DNA from: Nymphaea colorata
Lineage: Eukaryota > Streptophyta > Magnoliopsida > Nymphaeales > Nymphaeaceae
NCBI RefSeq assembly: GCF_008831285.2
Contig: NC_045140.1
Span: 11,218,505-11,282,504 of the forward strand
DNA: 64,000 nt
Reading direction: 5' to 3'
In this document: piece by piece, positions 11,884-24,090 of the stretch
How the letters are laid out: each line of letters opens with the position of its first letter
Numbering within the stretch: position 1 is the first letter of the stretch
Translations under genes and position numbers: made by a program
Notes under the pieces: model-generated
What the model was told of the DNA's origin: nothing
Database searches by the model: none
Seen by the model: the letters and a program-made list of their open reading frames with translations, nothing else

Positions 11884-13000
11884 TGATCCTTCTTGAATCT
11901 AAGTCTTCCTGATGTCGACAAGGCTGCTTCTCTTCTTCTCATCTTCCTCCTCCCTTCCTCTTCATCTTCCTTATTCTGACCTAATAAAGCATTGTGCCCT
12001 AAGGGGCAGTGACCTATGGGAGTTCAGGGATCTAATCAATATAGATCATGTTATAGTAGTGATTAGTTGCTCTAGATCATGTTCTTGCATGATCTAAAGG
12101 TTGTCTCCATTAGTATGAGACCATATACAGTTGAATTGTAACGATAATGTTGTTCTAGGATTGTCACTGGAGTAAAAAAACAGACTACCATATACATATA
12201 TACACACACACACATCTCATGGTGTTTTTTGATGGTTGATATGATGTCCTCAAAAGTTTATACTGTGGATGCTACGGTTTGATGTCTTCTATCTCTAGTA
12301 GTTTTTTATGTTGTATAATTATGAGGCTGATGGCTTATTGCTTGCCGTCTTGGTGGCTTGGGACTGTGCAGGTAACCCAACCTATTGGTTGGCTTTCCTA
12401 TTACCTCTAAGACGCTAAAGGTCCATGAAATCTAGATAGTAAGGCTAGGCAAAGATGGTCTTTTATCCATACATAAGTCTTTGAGGGGCACTTAATCACC
12501 TACCTTAAAATTTGTTTCTTTTTTATTCTTTTATGTATTCATCTCATTTTATTTTGAGCCATGATCAAAATTTGTTTTATAAGGCTCAAGTCTCATCTCT
12601 CTCTTTTAATATTTTGTCTTCATAGCTTATATGACTTGGTGGTAGATAACCGTATACAGCGTCAAAGGAGATCATGCGTATAGTAGAGTGGAAACTTGTA
12701 TTATATGACTATTCACACTAGGCTAGGAATTTTGTCTATTTTTGTGAACGATGGCTACAAAAACAGCAAAAAAATGTTTAAATGGTGCAGTCACCACTTC
12801 AAACTGCCGATCAATTTGTTGATAATAAGCTGAACTGAAATAGAGTTGGTTCCAATAAAGTTAAAGTACTCACCCAGAAATTGTTCAAGAAATAAGAATC
12901 TTGAAACTATGGTTTATGGAATAAAATGCAATGTGCCCACGTGTTCAGGAAAGGTTTAAGCTATAAAAGGGGTAGAAATTGTCCAAGACATAGAAAAGAA
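11884..13000. other. Possible copia leader, then featureless AT-rich DNA
   Basis: The first hundred or so bases downstream of the primer-binding site look like a retrotransposon leader (a CT-rich run, then an atgtcgacaaggc-type start at 11912). No gag domain follows. A (CA)n-like run lies near 12201-12213. The remainder shows no gene. Confidence 0.35.
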
Positions 13001-13420
13001 ATGAGCTTATTTAGTGAGACAGTCCTCTCCCCTTCCTCGTGTGGCTTGTGGACGGTCTCCAAGTCGTCGCCAACCACCCACAAGGGCTCCGGCGACCGGA
13101 TCAGACTCACGCATCGTGGACGATGGCTTCCATACTTCTAAGACCCAAGGCCGGGCAAGACCAGCTTCAGCCAAAACCCGGCGGACCTTCTCTAACACAC
13201 CCAAGGATTTCAGCAACGTTCGCAAGCAGCCAGGCAAGCGGAGGACCCCACGGTGCGATCCCTTTGGAAGCGACTAGACTAGGCGGTCGGTCGCATCAGC
13301 TTGCCATCATCAATCACCATCTTTTTTCGTGGACGCCCTTGTCGGTGCGATTTGCTGAGAGTGGAGTGTGTGTGAGAAAGCTTGAAATATTTCAAAAGTT
13401 TGAGTGTTTGGGATGGTAAG
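13001..13420. other. Locally GC-rich block with overlapping ORFs, unidentified
   Basis: About 13015-13340 is clearly richer in G+C than its surroundings and is open in several frames on both strands (87 aa and 126 aa on plus, 76 aa on minus). None of the translations shows a domain I recognise. Open frames on both strands are expected from base composition alone. It may be part of an old LTR or a captured gene piece. Confidence 0.3.
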
Positions 13421-14025
13421 GTTCCAGGAAATACTTCTCCATTTTGGAAGATATTTGTAAGAGCTGGAAGAAAATTTCTAGCATGATTTCATGAAGTGTG
13501 TTTGCTATAAGCGAAATGCATTGTAGAGCAGCAATGAAGATTCAAATTTTTTGAAATCATCCCTTTCCACCCAAACAAGATGAATTTTTTGCCTGTTGAA
13601 GTCCAAAACAAGGACAAAAATTATAGCTTGATGGTGCAGGTGCTGCTCAGGCACCTCAATATTTTTAGGTGAAAAAATTTTTAAAAAGCGATACTAGATA
13701 CAACAGCATTGAGCGTTGGGCCTGCTTCAGCAACATTGTTTTTTCCAATGGCATAAAAAATGACGTGAAAAAGAACGTGTGTTTGAATCATTTTCATAAT
13801 CATTCAATCACGTACACATGGCAATAAACAAATTATATCACATATTATTTAACAAAACACAATCATAGGATTCAAGGATCATGCTACATTTGGCCCCAGA
13901 CAAGAATTTGCTTGAAATGATTGTTATACTTATCGCACGTCGCTACAAACACCTAAAATTCAAAGCATTTATTTCGTTCTAAAATCTATATAGGTAAAAA
14001 ATATAACCATTGAGACGTGGATCAT
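13421..14025. other. AT-rich intergenic DNA, nothing recognised
   Basis: No ORF, domain, repeat boundary or regulatory element can be supported in this stretch. Confidence 0.5.
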
Positions 14026-14107
14026 CGTCTCAAGAGGATGCCGGCAGGTAGTATCGGCCTAAGCTTCGTCTCAAGAGGATGCCGGCAGGTAGTATCGGCC
14101 TAAGCTT
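14026..14107. repeat. 41-bp tandem repeat, two identical copies
   Basis: Copies lie at 14026-14066 and 14067-14107. Each starts cgtctcaagaggatgccggc and ends cctaagctt. I see no difference between them. At 14195-14247 a second small repeat, cggccggtgataaccga, also occurs twice. Both sit in the same 230 bp. Confidence 0.9.
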
Positions 14108-14869
14108 TGAAAGAGCGTTCAGAAATCCTCTTTCTGTCCACTACATTGAGCTCTTTGAAACCTTCAAAACTCAAAGCTTCTTTTGCTGGAGAGAGAGACC
14201 ACAGCGGACGGCCGGTGATAACCGACCGACGGCCGGTGATAACCGATGATGACTTTTCCGACGCTACCACACAAGCCTTTAAAGGATCGAGAGAAGAGAG
14301 TAAGACAAAACAAACATGAAAAAAAATTTTGGACAAATTTTATTCCTGTAAACAATTTCTGTCTACTCCAGAAATTTGCAAAAATTTACAAAAAAGTGCA
14401 AAATCCTTTCAGAAATTATTTCCATGGCCAACAGATTTTTAAATAATTTCAAAACAACTCTTAAATTCCAAGGCTTTGAATCTCAATGTGTCTAATGCCA
14501 TCAACCACATAATCTCTTTCCCAGGAAACCCTATCCACAAATTACAAACATGACATGGTTTGGAAAACTTAATTTTGTTTCCCAATTCATGAATGTTTTC
14601 TAAAAGAATGATGGATGAGGTTTATGGGGAGTGTGGGGTTAATAAGTTATCTTCGTCGGTGAAATCAATATGATGGTGTTTCTTCTAGATGGCATGATAA
14701 AAGAGAATTTATGGAGTGTGGTGGCATTTCTTTATCTATTGGGAGCGACATACAGGAATCTCAAGCGTAGTTTGGAAAGATTCTAACTGTCAAGTTCAAT
14801 TTCGGGTTCAAATTTGAAACATGATCAGGATTAAGGGTATTATTATTCCAAGGAGGAAATATGTGTGGA

Positions 14870-15300
14870 ATTCTAAGTTTCTCTCGAGAACTCGTTGCTT
14901 CTCATGTGTTGCTAATTTCGGCACGCTCCTTACTTATTGCAAAGCTATAAGGAAAGGGATTGATTTGGCAACTAGATATGTTCTGTCAGTATGATGTTGA
15001 ATCATAAGAGCATATATTGTCTACACGTTCTTTTTCATTGAGAACTTGGAAGCATATCCTTTCTTGGTTTACGGGGGTTTGAATGACTTTTATTCAGTTT
15101 TTCACTGGTGGATCAGAAAGAGGTTTTGTAGGAAAGAACTAAAGTGTTGTTGGAACCTACGTATTGGCATTGTGATTTGGAAAGCTTGGTGCCTCAAAGA
15201 TTTGTTTGTGCCTGCTGTTTTATTTTATATTTCTGCTCTGAAGGCCGTTTTCAGATTTTTTTCAATGTTTATTTACTTGGAAGAAACCACATCTTAGTGT
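14870..15300 (+). mobile_element. LINE (non-LTR retrotransposon) remnant, zf-RVT region
   Basis: Across about 14930-15110, in shifting frames, the translation reads KAIRKGIDLATR, then FCQYDVES, then EHIL and FSLRTWKHILSWF. This matches the end of plant LINE ORF2, where a Cys/His motif (C-x2-C ... ES-x2-H) is followed by W-x2-(I/V)L. Stops and frame changes interrupt it. No poly(A) tail or target duplication was found, so the limits are approximate. Confidence 0.5.
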
Positions 15301-15399
15301 GATAGCAATAATGAGATTTGAACCTGAAACCTTTTGAACCACTCAATTGCACTACACTTCTTGAGGCGTTCTGTTCCCACACTTTGCATACAAATGCTG

Positions 15400-17408
15400 T
15401 AACTAGATCCCCTTATTTAGATCTGGATTTGGGTTTAGATTTAGATTTGGACTTGCATTTCGGCGAGATTTGGATCTGGACCTGCATTTCGGCGTACGGT
15501 TTAACTCTCGCCTAGTCAGACTGTCCTCGTGAGGGGGAAGGAACCGAACAGTAGCCTCAGGTGGACTCTCTCCCTCTGGAAAAGTCAAGTCGCCCTCGCA
15601 GTTGAACTTGCTCTCTCTCTCTCTCTCTCCGTTGAATTCTCTGGCTTCCCTAGGGATCAAGTGAAAGAGGGAGGGAAGCGAGGAATGGCCCCGCGCTCAG
15701 ATGCTGGAGGTACGAATTTCTCTTCAATTATGGTTGCTTTCTGGAATTCCCGAGTGGCTTACTTCATCGCTGTGAGTTCCGCTTCTTCTTCATGTTCTTC
15801 TTCTTCTGATTTGTCTTTGCAGTCGTCTTTTTCTTTGTTGTTTCTGCTTATTAATTTATGTAGAATTCTTACTGTATCCCGTTGAGATGTTCGAAAACTT
15901 TATGGGAATTTAGCTCCACGACTTGAACAACAGTGAATGATGCGAAAGTTGATCAATGATTTTCTATGGTCCAAGCAGAGATAAGGAGGTTATGTTTGCG
16001 GATTGATTTTTCTTTTATTGGATCTTTTGTATGATAGTGTTTGTGGTGTCCAATTGGCTTTATCGCTAGTGCATGGAGTTTGCGGGTTCGTTTGTGAATT
16101 TTTGTGTATGCTCTTCTCATACACACCGGAACTACTTAAAGTAGGAATCCTATTTGGGGAACTGAGAAACGGAACCTGTAATCCTGGTTCTTTAACATGA
16201 ACCTTATTCTGGATCGTGGGAATGTCGATTAGCTATGTCAAGCACTTTAGATTGGCCTTGGTAATCATTTCTCATATCTGTGCTTCATTTTTTGGAAGTT
16301 TTGCTTGGTTGCTTTTTTTAGTATTTTCCTTTGACTCGACATGTCACTATCTTAACAGTTCTCCGTCGTACTTGCCTCTCTCACTTCCCTAATGTTCTAA
16401 ATTAGGGAATCCAAGGTCCTTTGGTTAACTCACGATGGTATTGTAGCACCAGTTATCTGATTATTATTGTAGCACCACCTATTCCATTTTATCCTCAATG
16501 TGGAGCATTCAGAAGTGCTTCAAGTTTTGTTTACCCTTTTTTTGCTATGCATATGGTTTCTGATTCTAGTTTGTCTGCTTCCGTGTAAGACATGCATAAG
16601 CAAACTTCCTTATAAAGACATGATAGCGGTGCTCTGAGTTGTTTCCAAACAGATTCAGAATAAGTTATATATGTTCAAGACAGTTTTCTACTACTCCTTT
16701 ATTATCTAGCGAACACTTAAACATAGCAATGTCACTTTCAACCTGAAATAGGTTTAATGAGTTTGAATATGAGATAAGTTTTCATTTTCTTACAAGGGAA
16801 GCGTGTGATTAGTCCTGTGGCAAATTTATCTGATAAAGTAGTTATTTTTCTTTTAAGTAACTAACTATTTTCTCATCTTTGTATGATATAACGTCAAAAA
16901 TAATAAAAACGAAAAAAAGGGGTAAACATCACGATATTTTTAAAAAATCAGGAAAAAATATTTATCACGATATTGTCGCAATTTTTTCATTTTTCTATTT
17001 TTTAGAAGTGATATTATCATGGATTCAAACATAAACTTAAAATCAATTATTTTCATTATTTTTATTAATTGAAACATTCCTATTATCCCTGTTATATAGT
17101 TTTATTTATGTTTTCCTATTAGTTTCTCATTTATTTCATTTATACCTAATCTTTTTATTTTTAAAAATTTCCAAGTTTTTCTCAAGATTTTCCCAAAAAG
17201 AAACAACTTTGCTGATAAAAATCTGTGTGTGTGTGTGTGTATATATATACCAGAATATGTATAATATTGCTATGTACTTGTATTCCTTTGGTTTTTTGCA
17301 GTTTATGTAATCATCTATTTAATTGCTACTCTTTAACATACAGTGACTGTGACATGCAAGGGAATTGCAAGATGTGTTCCTCTCTGTATCGACAAAACAT
17401 ATTGAGGA
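15400..17408 (+). promoter_or_regulatory. Predicted promoter, leader exon and leader intron of the CRLK-like gene
   Basis: A GC-richer block with a (CT)n tract at 15611-15630 looks like a transcription start and leader. A strong donor (gctggag|gtacga) occurs at 15709/15710. Two acceptors upstream of the start codon are possible: ttttttgcag ending at 17301 and aacatacag ending at 17343. The intron would be about 1.6 kb and contains a (GT)n(AT)n run at 17223-17249. An ATG at 15685 lies in the putative leader exon. Exact structure needs transcript data. Confidence 0.45.
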
Positions 17409-20400
17409 ATGGCGAATCAATTTAATCTGATCGTTGGTCTCTGTGTTGGTCTGGCCATTGGACTTTTAGCTGCAATTTGTGCATTCATCATTATAAGGCT
17501 GTATAGAAAACGTTCTCAGCTTGGACATCAGACCAGTGAAAGTGGGGCTTCTCTTCCTGTTCATGCTAATGGAATTGATTCAAGTCTAGTATCCTCAATT
17601 GCTGAGTCTTCTTTTGAATTACCGAGTAAAGCAATGCACAGCCACTGGCCTTGGCAAGGAAACCATGATAAAAAGCTGCTATTTTCAGGCTCTGGCATAC
17701 CAAGTTACCCTTACAAGTAAATCTTCCTTTTTCTTGATTCATATGCACCATACTCTTGATGGGTCCAACAAAAGCTGTATTTATCCTGCATATTCTCTGT
17801 AGGCATAGGATCAGCTGAATAGATGCATGATCTTTATGTGTTCTTTATACACACGCATATGTGCATGCAAACATGTATACATGATAACAATAAAAATACA
17901 AACTTAACGAAAATTCCTTGTTTTGTTGTTTTTGGAATCTTTCATAAACGAAATTAACAAAGCTTATCTACATGGCTTATTTGGTAGGAATCGAGTTTGA
18001 ATCAGGTGATTTCAACATTGAAATGATTGTTTTTGAGGTGTTCATTGCTAAAAGTTAGATCAATTAGTATACATTTTTGGGTATTTAACTTGTCAGGTTC
18101 CATCTCTGCTATTGTGTGTGGTACCTATTTTTTACAATGTTGCTTGACCTACTCACATAATTAACCATCCAGATGGGTCTTTGGTTTAGCTTGGATTCAA
18201 TCCATCAAACTATAGTGGGTTCCGCTACATGGTTGCACTTTTTGTCCATCTGCAACTTTGCCACCTCACTGGTTTCACCATTTTGTTGCTCTAGGTATCT
18301 CAAGGAGCTCATCTCGTTAACGTTGTCCTGAATAATGTAGACATGAAATTTTATTTTGAGGATTATGTACTATGTAAAATTGTTAACTTTTCTCTTATAC
18401 TTCTGGATCCACTACAGTTTTTCACCCTGTTCATTTGGATTCACGGAATCCTTCACATTTAATGTTTTTGCATTAACTGATGTTTCCATGTTAATCTGAA
18501 TATCAAACTTTCCTCCTTAGGGATATACAGAAGGCAACACAGAATTTCACAACCATTCTTGGGCAGGGTTCTTTTGGCCCAGTGTATAAAGCTGTTATGT
18601 CTACAGGTCAAGTGGTTGCTGTAAAGGTGCTGGCTTCAAACTCAAGGCAAGGCGAGAAGGAATTCCATACAGAGGTTGACCAAATAAAACCTGAACAAAC
18701 AAAAAATGGAACTTGTTTTGTAGCATGTAAATCATCCAACACTAGTTACTGTCTTGCTTAAGTGAGCAGAATAACCTGCTGCATGCATTCATCTAAAGTA
18801 TTCACGACAAAGACCTTAGGACTTCTGAATATTCGTTTCTAATCGTCCTATGTCCTGCTAGGCTGGATAGTTGGTGTGTATTAGTAGTTTAAAGACCCTC
18901 TTTTCTTTTTTAATGTTCTCCAGTTGTATTTGAGTACATCAAATTGCTTAATCACTGCTCAGAAACATTCTAGATGAAGAGGGTTATAGTGAAACCTTTA
19001 GGTGCTATTCTGGTGTAAGATACAGTGCCTTGTTTGGCACCTATATTTCTGGATTGATGTTACTTCCCTTTTTGTCCCTGTGAAAGAGTACCAGAGCTTA
19101 TCTTCTTAGCAATTTAAGAAAATTTTTATGCTACTTGCTGGTTAATTGGTTATTCTTTAGACTCCTTGTTAAATGACCTGGTTTATTAATGTACTGTAAA
19201 AATGATTGGAATTTGGGCATCAACTATCAGAGGAATCACTGTTTCATGATTTGTCCTTTCAATTTTTTGGGTTCTGTATATGGCTCTATTTGTATGTCTC
19301 TGCACTATAGAGTTTCTATTTAGTTGGCACTCCTTGAAATTCTTGTTAGTCTTCTAGAAATCATAATTTTACTTATTTTAGATATTTTCTAAGGCGTTTT
19401 GATATTTAATGATACTAATGGATGCACTTAAGGGGTGGTTATTTAAAAATTTTATTTGGTGATTTAGTTAATATTTGCATGTAGTTTTAGAGTTTGTTTG
19501 CACGATTGAGGTAAACAATATTGGTGATTATATTAAGCTATTATTCTTCGACAATCTGAAAGTCTTAAAGTAGTCTGTCATATTTGTTATAGTCCTAGTC
19601 CTACAAGAATTCTCAATCTTGGATTTTTCTGTGCAGTAATCTTCCGAGGGAATTACCCCTGTTATATGGCTGTAGTTTTATGCTTTATGTTGGTTCTGTT
19701 CATATTAATTAATTTGATATAACTGTCTTCTATATTAGGTTGTTTTGCTAAGTAGGCTACATCACAGGAACCTTGTCAATTTGGTTGGCTATTGCGTCGA
19801 AAAGGGTCAACACATGTTGATTTATGAGTTTATGTCCAATGGGAGCCTGGCAAGCTGCCTATATGGTGAGCTTTTTACACACCTATTCTGGATTGCCTGC
19901 TGACTGTGCATACTCCTAGCAGATTATCTAAATCTGCTCAGAATTTTCTTTGTATATAGAGAAAAACTGAATGAACTATGAAGTCCCCAAGTCTTGGTGT
20001 GAACTCATGTGCCCATGCTAAAGGGCAATTACTTTTCTTGTTGATCTTTGATCAATTTCATATATAGAAAAACTGAAGGGTGTCTCCAAATTTTAGTGCG
20101 ACTCATGTGCCGCTAAAGAAAATGTTTTTCTTGTTGTAATGGTATAGATTAATTGATGCTATGGATCATGTTTTTTTGTGCCCGTTATGTTTTCATGCAT
20201 TGTGAGCAGTTGATCTTTTATGCTTTTGCTCTTTCTTTTCATTACTTGAAATAATGTGGCTCAAAGGTTCTTTTTTGTTAAATAAACTATGTAAATCACA
20301 TTTACCAAATTATTTTGGTCATTTGATCACTTAATCCGAAGATTTTTGGGCACGGAACACAGGGACAAAAATACTTTTTGCACACTGTTCAATCTCTCTC

Positions 20401-23400
20401 TTTCTTTCTATGTGTGTGTGTGTGTGTGACTGTGTGTGTGTGTGTACTGAATGCATGTAGAGCAATTTTTAGTCATATGGTGGAACTGTGGAAGAGCCAC
20501 CTTGGCCATGTTTATACTCTTGAATACTTAGGCTCTTGCTTAACTTGTGTTGATTAACTTAGAAAATTAGTGTTTCATGTCTTGTTACATGCTATCTTAT
20601 CCGGAACATTGAAGTACCTTTCATAAATGGTTCTTTACCTGGCGTTCCTCATTAAGAAGCAGGAAATGGGATGAAGTAGGAATCCAATGCTTAAGCACAG
20701 GCGCCACTCGCAATGACATTCTCTATGTCAATTTATATTAGATTTTCTTTACATATTCACTTTAGTATTGAATTCCATGAATATATCTGTACTTTTTACA
20801 CTCACTTTCCCATTTTGCAAGATCATCTAAATTTTTGAAATGTTCATGGGTTCATTGGTATTGGTAGGTTAGCTTCTTGTTATCAGTAAGGAAGTCAGTC
20901 TATATGTGAAGCAGTACTTTACATGTGATGTGAACGTAATGAAACAGCAGCAACTTGAATTTAGCATTGCATCTTGGTAACGAACTCACCCAATTGATAC
21001 TCTGATGAGACATAATGAAAATCCATAATGTTCTTTAACTACACATCTCCGACGTACTATCAATCTATACTTATATGCTTTGTGCGCTCATTAAAAGTGT
21101 GAATCAGAACTGAACTAATGGAAAACAAAAATACAAAAAAAAAAAAAGCATCACTACCAATATCTATTATACATATTAATAACTATGTACTACCTATATA
21201 TACATTGGTCATAATTCATACCAATAAGCCATATCTCTAGGCATATATCTCATGGAAGCTGGTTACATAATGAGAACATGCTAATGTGAAAACTGTGCAC
21301 CCCTTGAACTAGTTGAAGTTACTTCGGTTAAATAATTTTTTCTATGTTGAAGTGCACAAAATTTGTTTTGGTTTATTTTCTTTCAAAACTAATGTATAGC
21401 ATTTACTGGGTATACAGATGAAGGTCCATGCAATTTGGGCTGGGATGACAGGCTTCAGATAGCTCTGGATGTTTCTCATGGAATTGAGTATCTTCATGAA
21501 GGGGTAACTAATCATTGTTTTCTTTATTTATGCAGGATAAGAAAAAGAAGAGTTGTCTTGGTTTAAGCATCAGTTTTAAATGAATATTAAATTTTAACCA
21601 AAAATATGTCTGATTTAGGCTGTACCTCCTGTCGTTCACCGAGATTTGAAGTCTGCTAACATACTCTTGGATCAGTCTATGAGAGCAAAGGTGAGAAGAT
21701 AGCAGCTGTTGAGGTCTCAAAATGTTAAATGGAGGTTACTGATTCTCCAAATATTATGCTCCAAATCAGCTTATTATTGTTTTGATCATAAAAGAAGGTG
21801 CAGGAAAGAAGCTGATAGAGCTGCTAAGCAAATTGTCTGTCAAACCAACCTGGGATGTAGGTAGTAATACTTATAGATGCCAGCTATAAGCTGTCATGAA
21901 CTAAACACAAATGCGAACCCCTCAAGTCACCACATGTATCTTATGCAAGAAAAAACTGAAGGTATACCTTAGGATCATAATTACAGGATACTGTTCTCAG
22001 GAGTTTCTTGGCAATAAAATATCTTGCAGGATCTTCAAGTTTTTCTTTGTAAAATTTTTGGGATAATATCTACTTGTAAAACATGTTACGAATAAATGAT
22101 AAATCAAATTGTTAAAAAAATTGTTAATAAAATAATACCTATAAGTTGTGCTGCCATTGATAGAAAAAACACTTCATAATCAGAAGGTTTTAATCATCAC
22201 TGTAATGAAAATGATAGAATGCCAGAATTTTAGCCTTATATCCAATAAATGTTGATTCTAGGATTTAGAAGCCCAATAACTTTAACTTGAAAAGCGAGGT
22301 CTCCATGTGGGTTCACCTTGTTAGCATTCACCCAACGGAGCATTTGGCATTTTTTACTAAACCATACATATAATGATGTTAAATAGATCTCAATATTTTT
22401 GAAGTTGTTGAGATTTAAAAGAACTTAGGACCTCAGATTGGTTTTTTGCTGAAAATATCGGGGAAACTGCCCGAGACTAATGAAATCACGAAAGGGTAAT
22501 GTACTTTGCTATGATGTTGAGATGAAGCATTCGCTTGCTATTTTCTCTTGTGTGCATGTATTGATATCTCATTTTCTGCCTGCTGCACTGAAGCATCAAG
22601 ACTCAGGTTTCTGTCAAACTCTTCATCCCATGATCCATCAGTAGATTGCTCCTAGTTGTGTTGCATTTGAGGACATAGATGTGGATAACAAGTTAATGTA
22701 AAACATTCAAGTTCAAGTTGACATTCTAACATGTGAGAAAAATGAAGTTGGAAAAGAGATTGTAGGCTTGTAGCAACTTTACTGGTCTTCCTTATCATTA
22801 TTTTGAATTATGCTTTTGCTTCTGCATAAAGTTCAGTTTTGTTTCTAATATCTTTCTAGAATCTGCTTCTGCATTTTTTCCTCTGATAAGTGTTATTTAC
22901 TTCAGGTGGCTGATTTTGGATTGTCGAAAGAAGAGGCTTTTAATCCTCGTCTCTCTGGATTGAAGGGAACGTATGGTTATATGGACCCAGAATACATGTC
23001 AACAAACAAGTTTACAAAGAAAAGCGACATATACAGTTTTGGTGTTATTCTTTTTGAGCTTATTACAGCAATTAACCCACAGCAAGGTCTGATGGACTAC
23101 ATTAATCTCGTGAGTGTCTTCCCTTCATGATGGTACTTTAGTCAAGTCTTCTATGGTTGCAAAGAATTGGAAAATGCAGCTTCAAGCTTGCGTCTATAGA
23201 CCTTGACATAATGTGTTGCAGCAGATTTTGCCCTTCTTGAAGTTTTTTTCCTGCTCATTTCCCATAGAACAAAGAATTGAATACCAGTCTCCATCAGATT
23301 GTGGAGAAATCTCTACCTATTTAATTAATTAATTACTTAACTTTTGGCCCTTAGAGAGTGTTTGATACTGCAGAATGTGGTGTTGCACAAAACACCATTT

Positions 23401-24045
23401 CGTGCTAAGGTCGGGTCCATGTTTGCAAGTGGCAGCCTGTGAGTGCTGTGCATTCTGTTGAATGGGAATTAGGTGTTTGGCCATTCTGGTGGAAGAAAGA
23501 ACAATAAGCTCCATGTTACTGTGAGGAACCGTTGGCCAGAGTAAGTGCCTAGAATACACAGGAAGGGATAACTAGGCATTCCTGTTCGACATGTTCTGGG
23601 AACAGGAACCAAAAACTCTATTTGAGATTTTTTTTTTGTCCTATGAACCTTTTGTGACTTTTTATGTTTTCAGATGATTTTTTTTTCTTCAAGTTTTGAA
23701 AATTTTACATTTTTTTGATATTTTATATGGTGCTACTTGTTAAAATATAAATCATTCACCAGCACGTTGAAGAGGAGTCTCTTAGGATTCCACCTCCTTG
23801 TAGAAAGTGTTAAGATATTTAATGTCCTTGTAACATGTGAAGAGTCTCCTAGGATTCTATGTTGTAGTTAATATCCTTGTAATATGTGAAGTCTCTTAGG
23901 ATTAATCTCCTTGGAACTTGTGAAATCTCCTAGGATTCTACGATTGGAGACTCTTAGAATTCTGGAAATAGGATTATGAATAGAGGTCGTGCAAACCATT
24001 TTGGCTACGGCTTCTTCTCCTCAGCTTCTTCTTGTTTTCATTCTC

Positions 24046-24090
<45 letters not shown>

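Noticed and set aside
12926-13419. Overlapping ORFs of 71-126 aa in a GC-rich block
   Set aside because: They are open on both strands and in several frames at once, a composition effect. No motif or splice signal supports a gene.
16890-17200. Segment resembling the middle of the 26.4-kb MITE (aaaaatcagg, cacgatatt phrases)
   Set aside because: Similarity is limited to AT-rich low-complexity sequence. There are no terminal repeats or cgtatcg units.
23329-23559. Possible MITE in the CRLK-like intron ahead of the copia element
   Set aside because: Phrases like gtgtttgatactgcagaatg and gaattaggtgtttggccatt suggest inverted ends, but I could not match them or find a target duplication.
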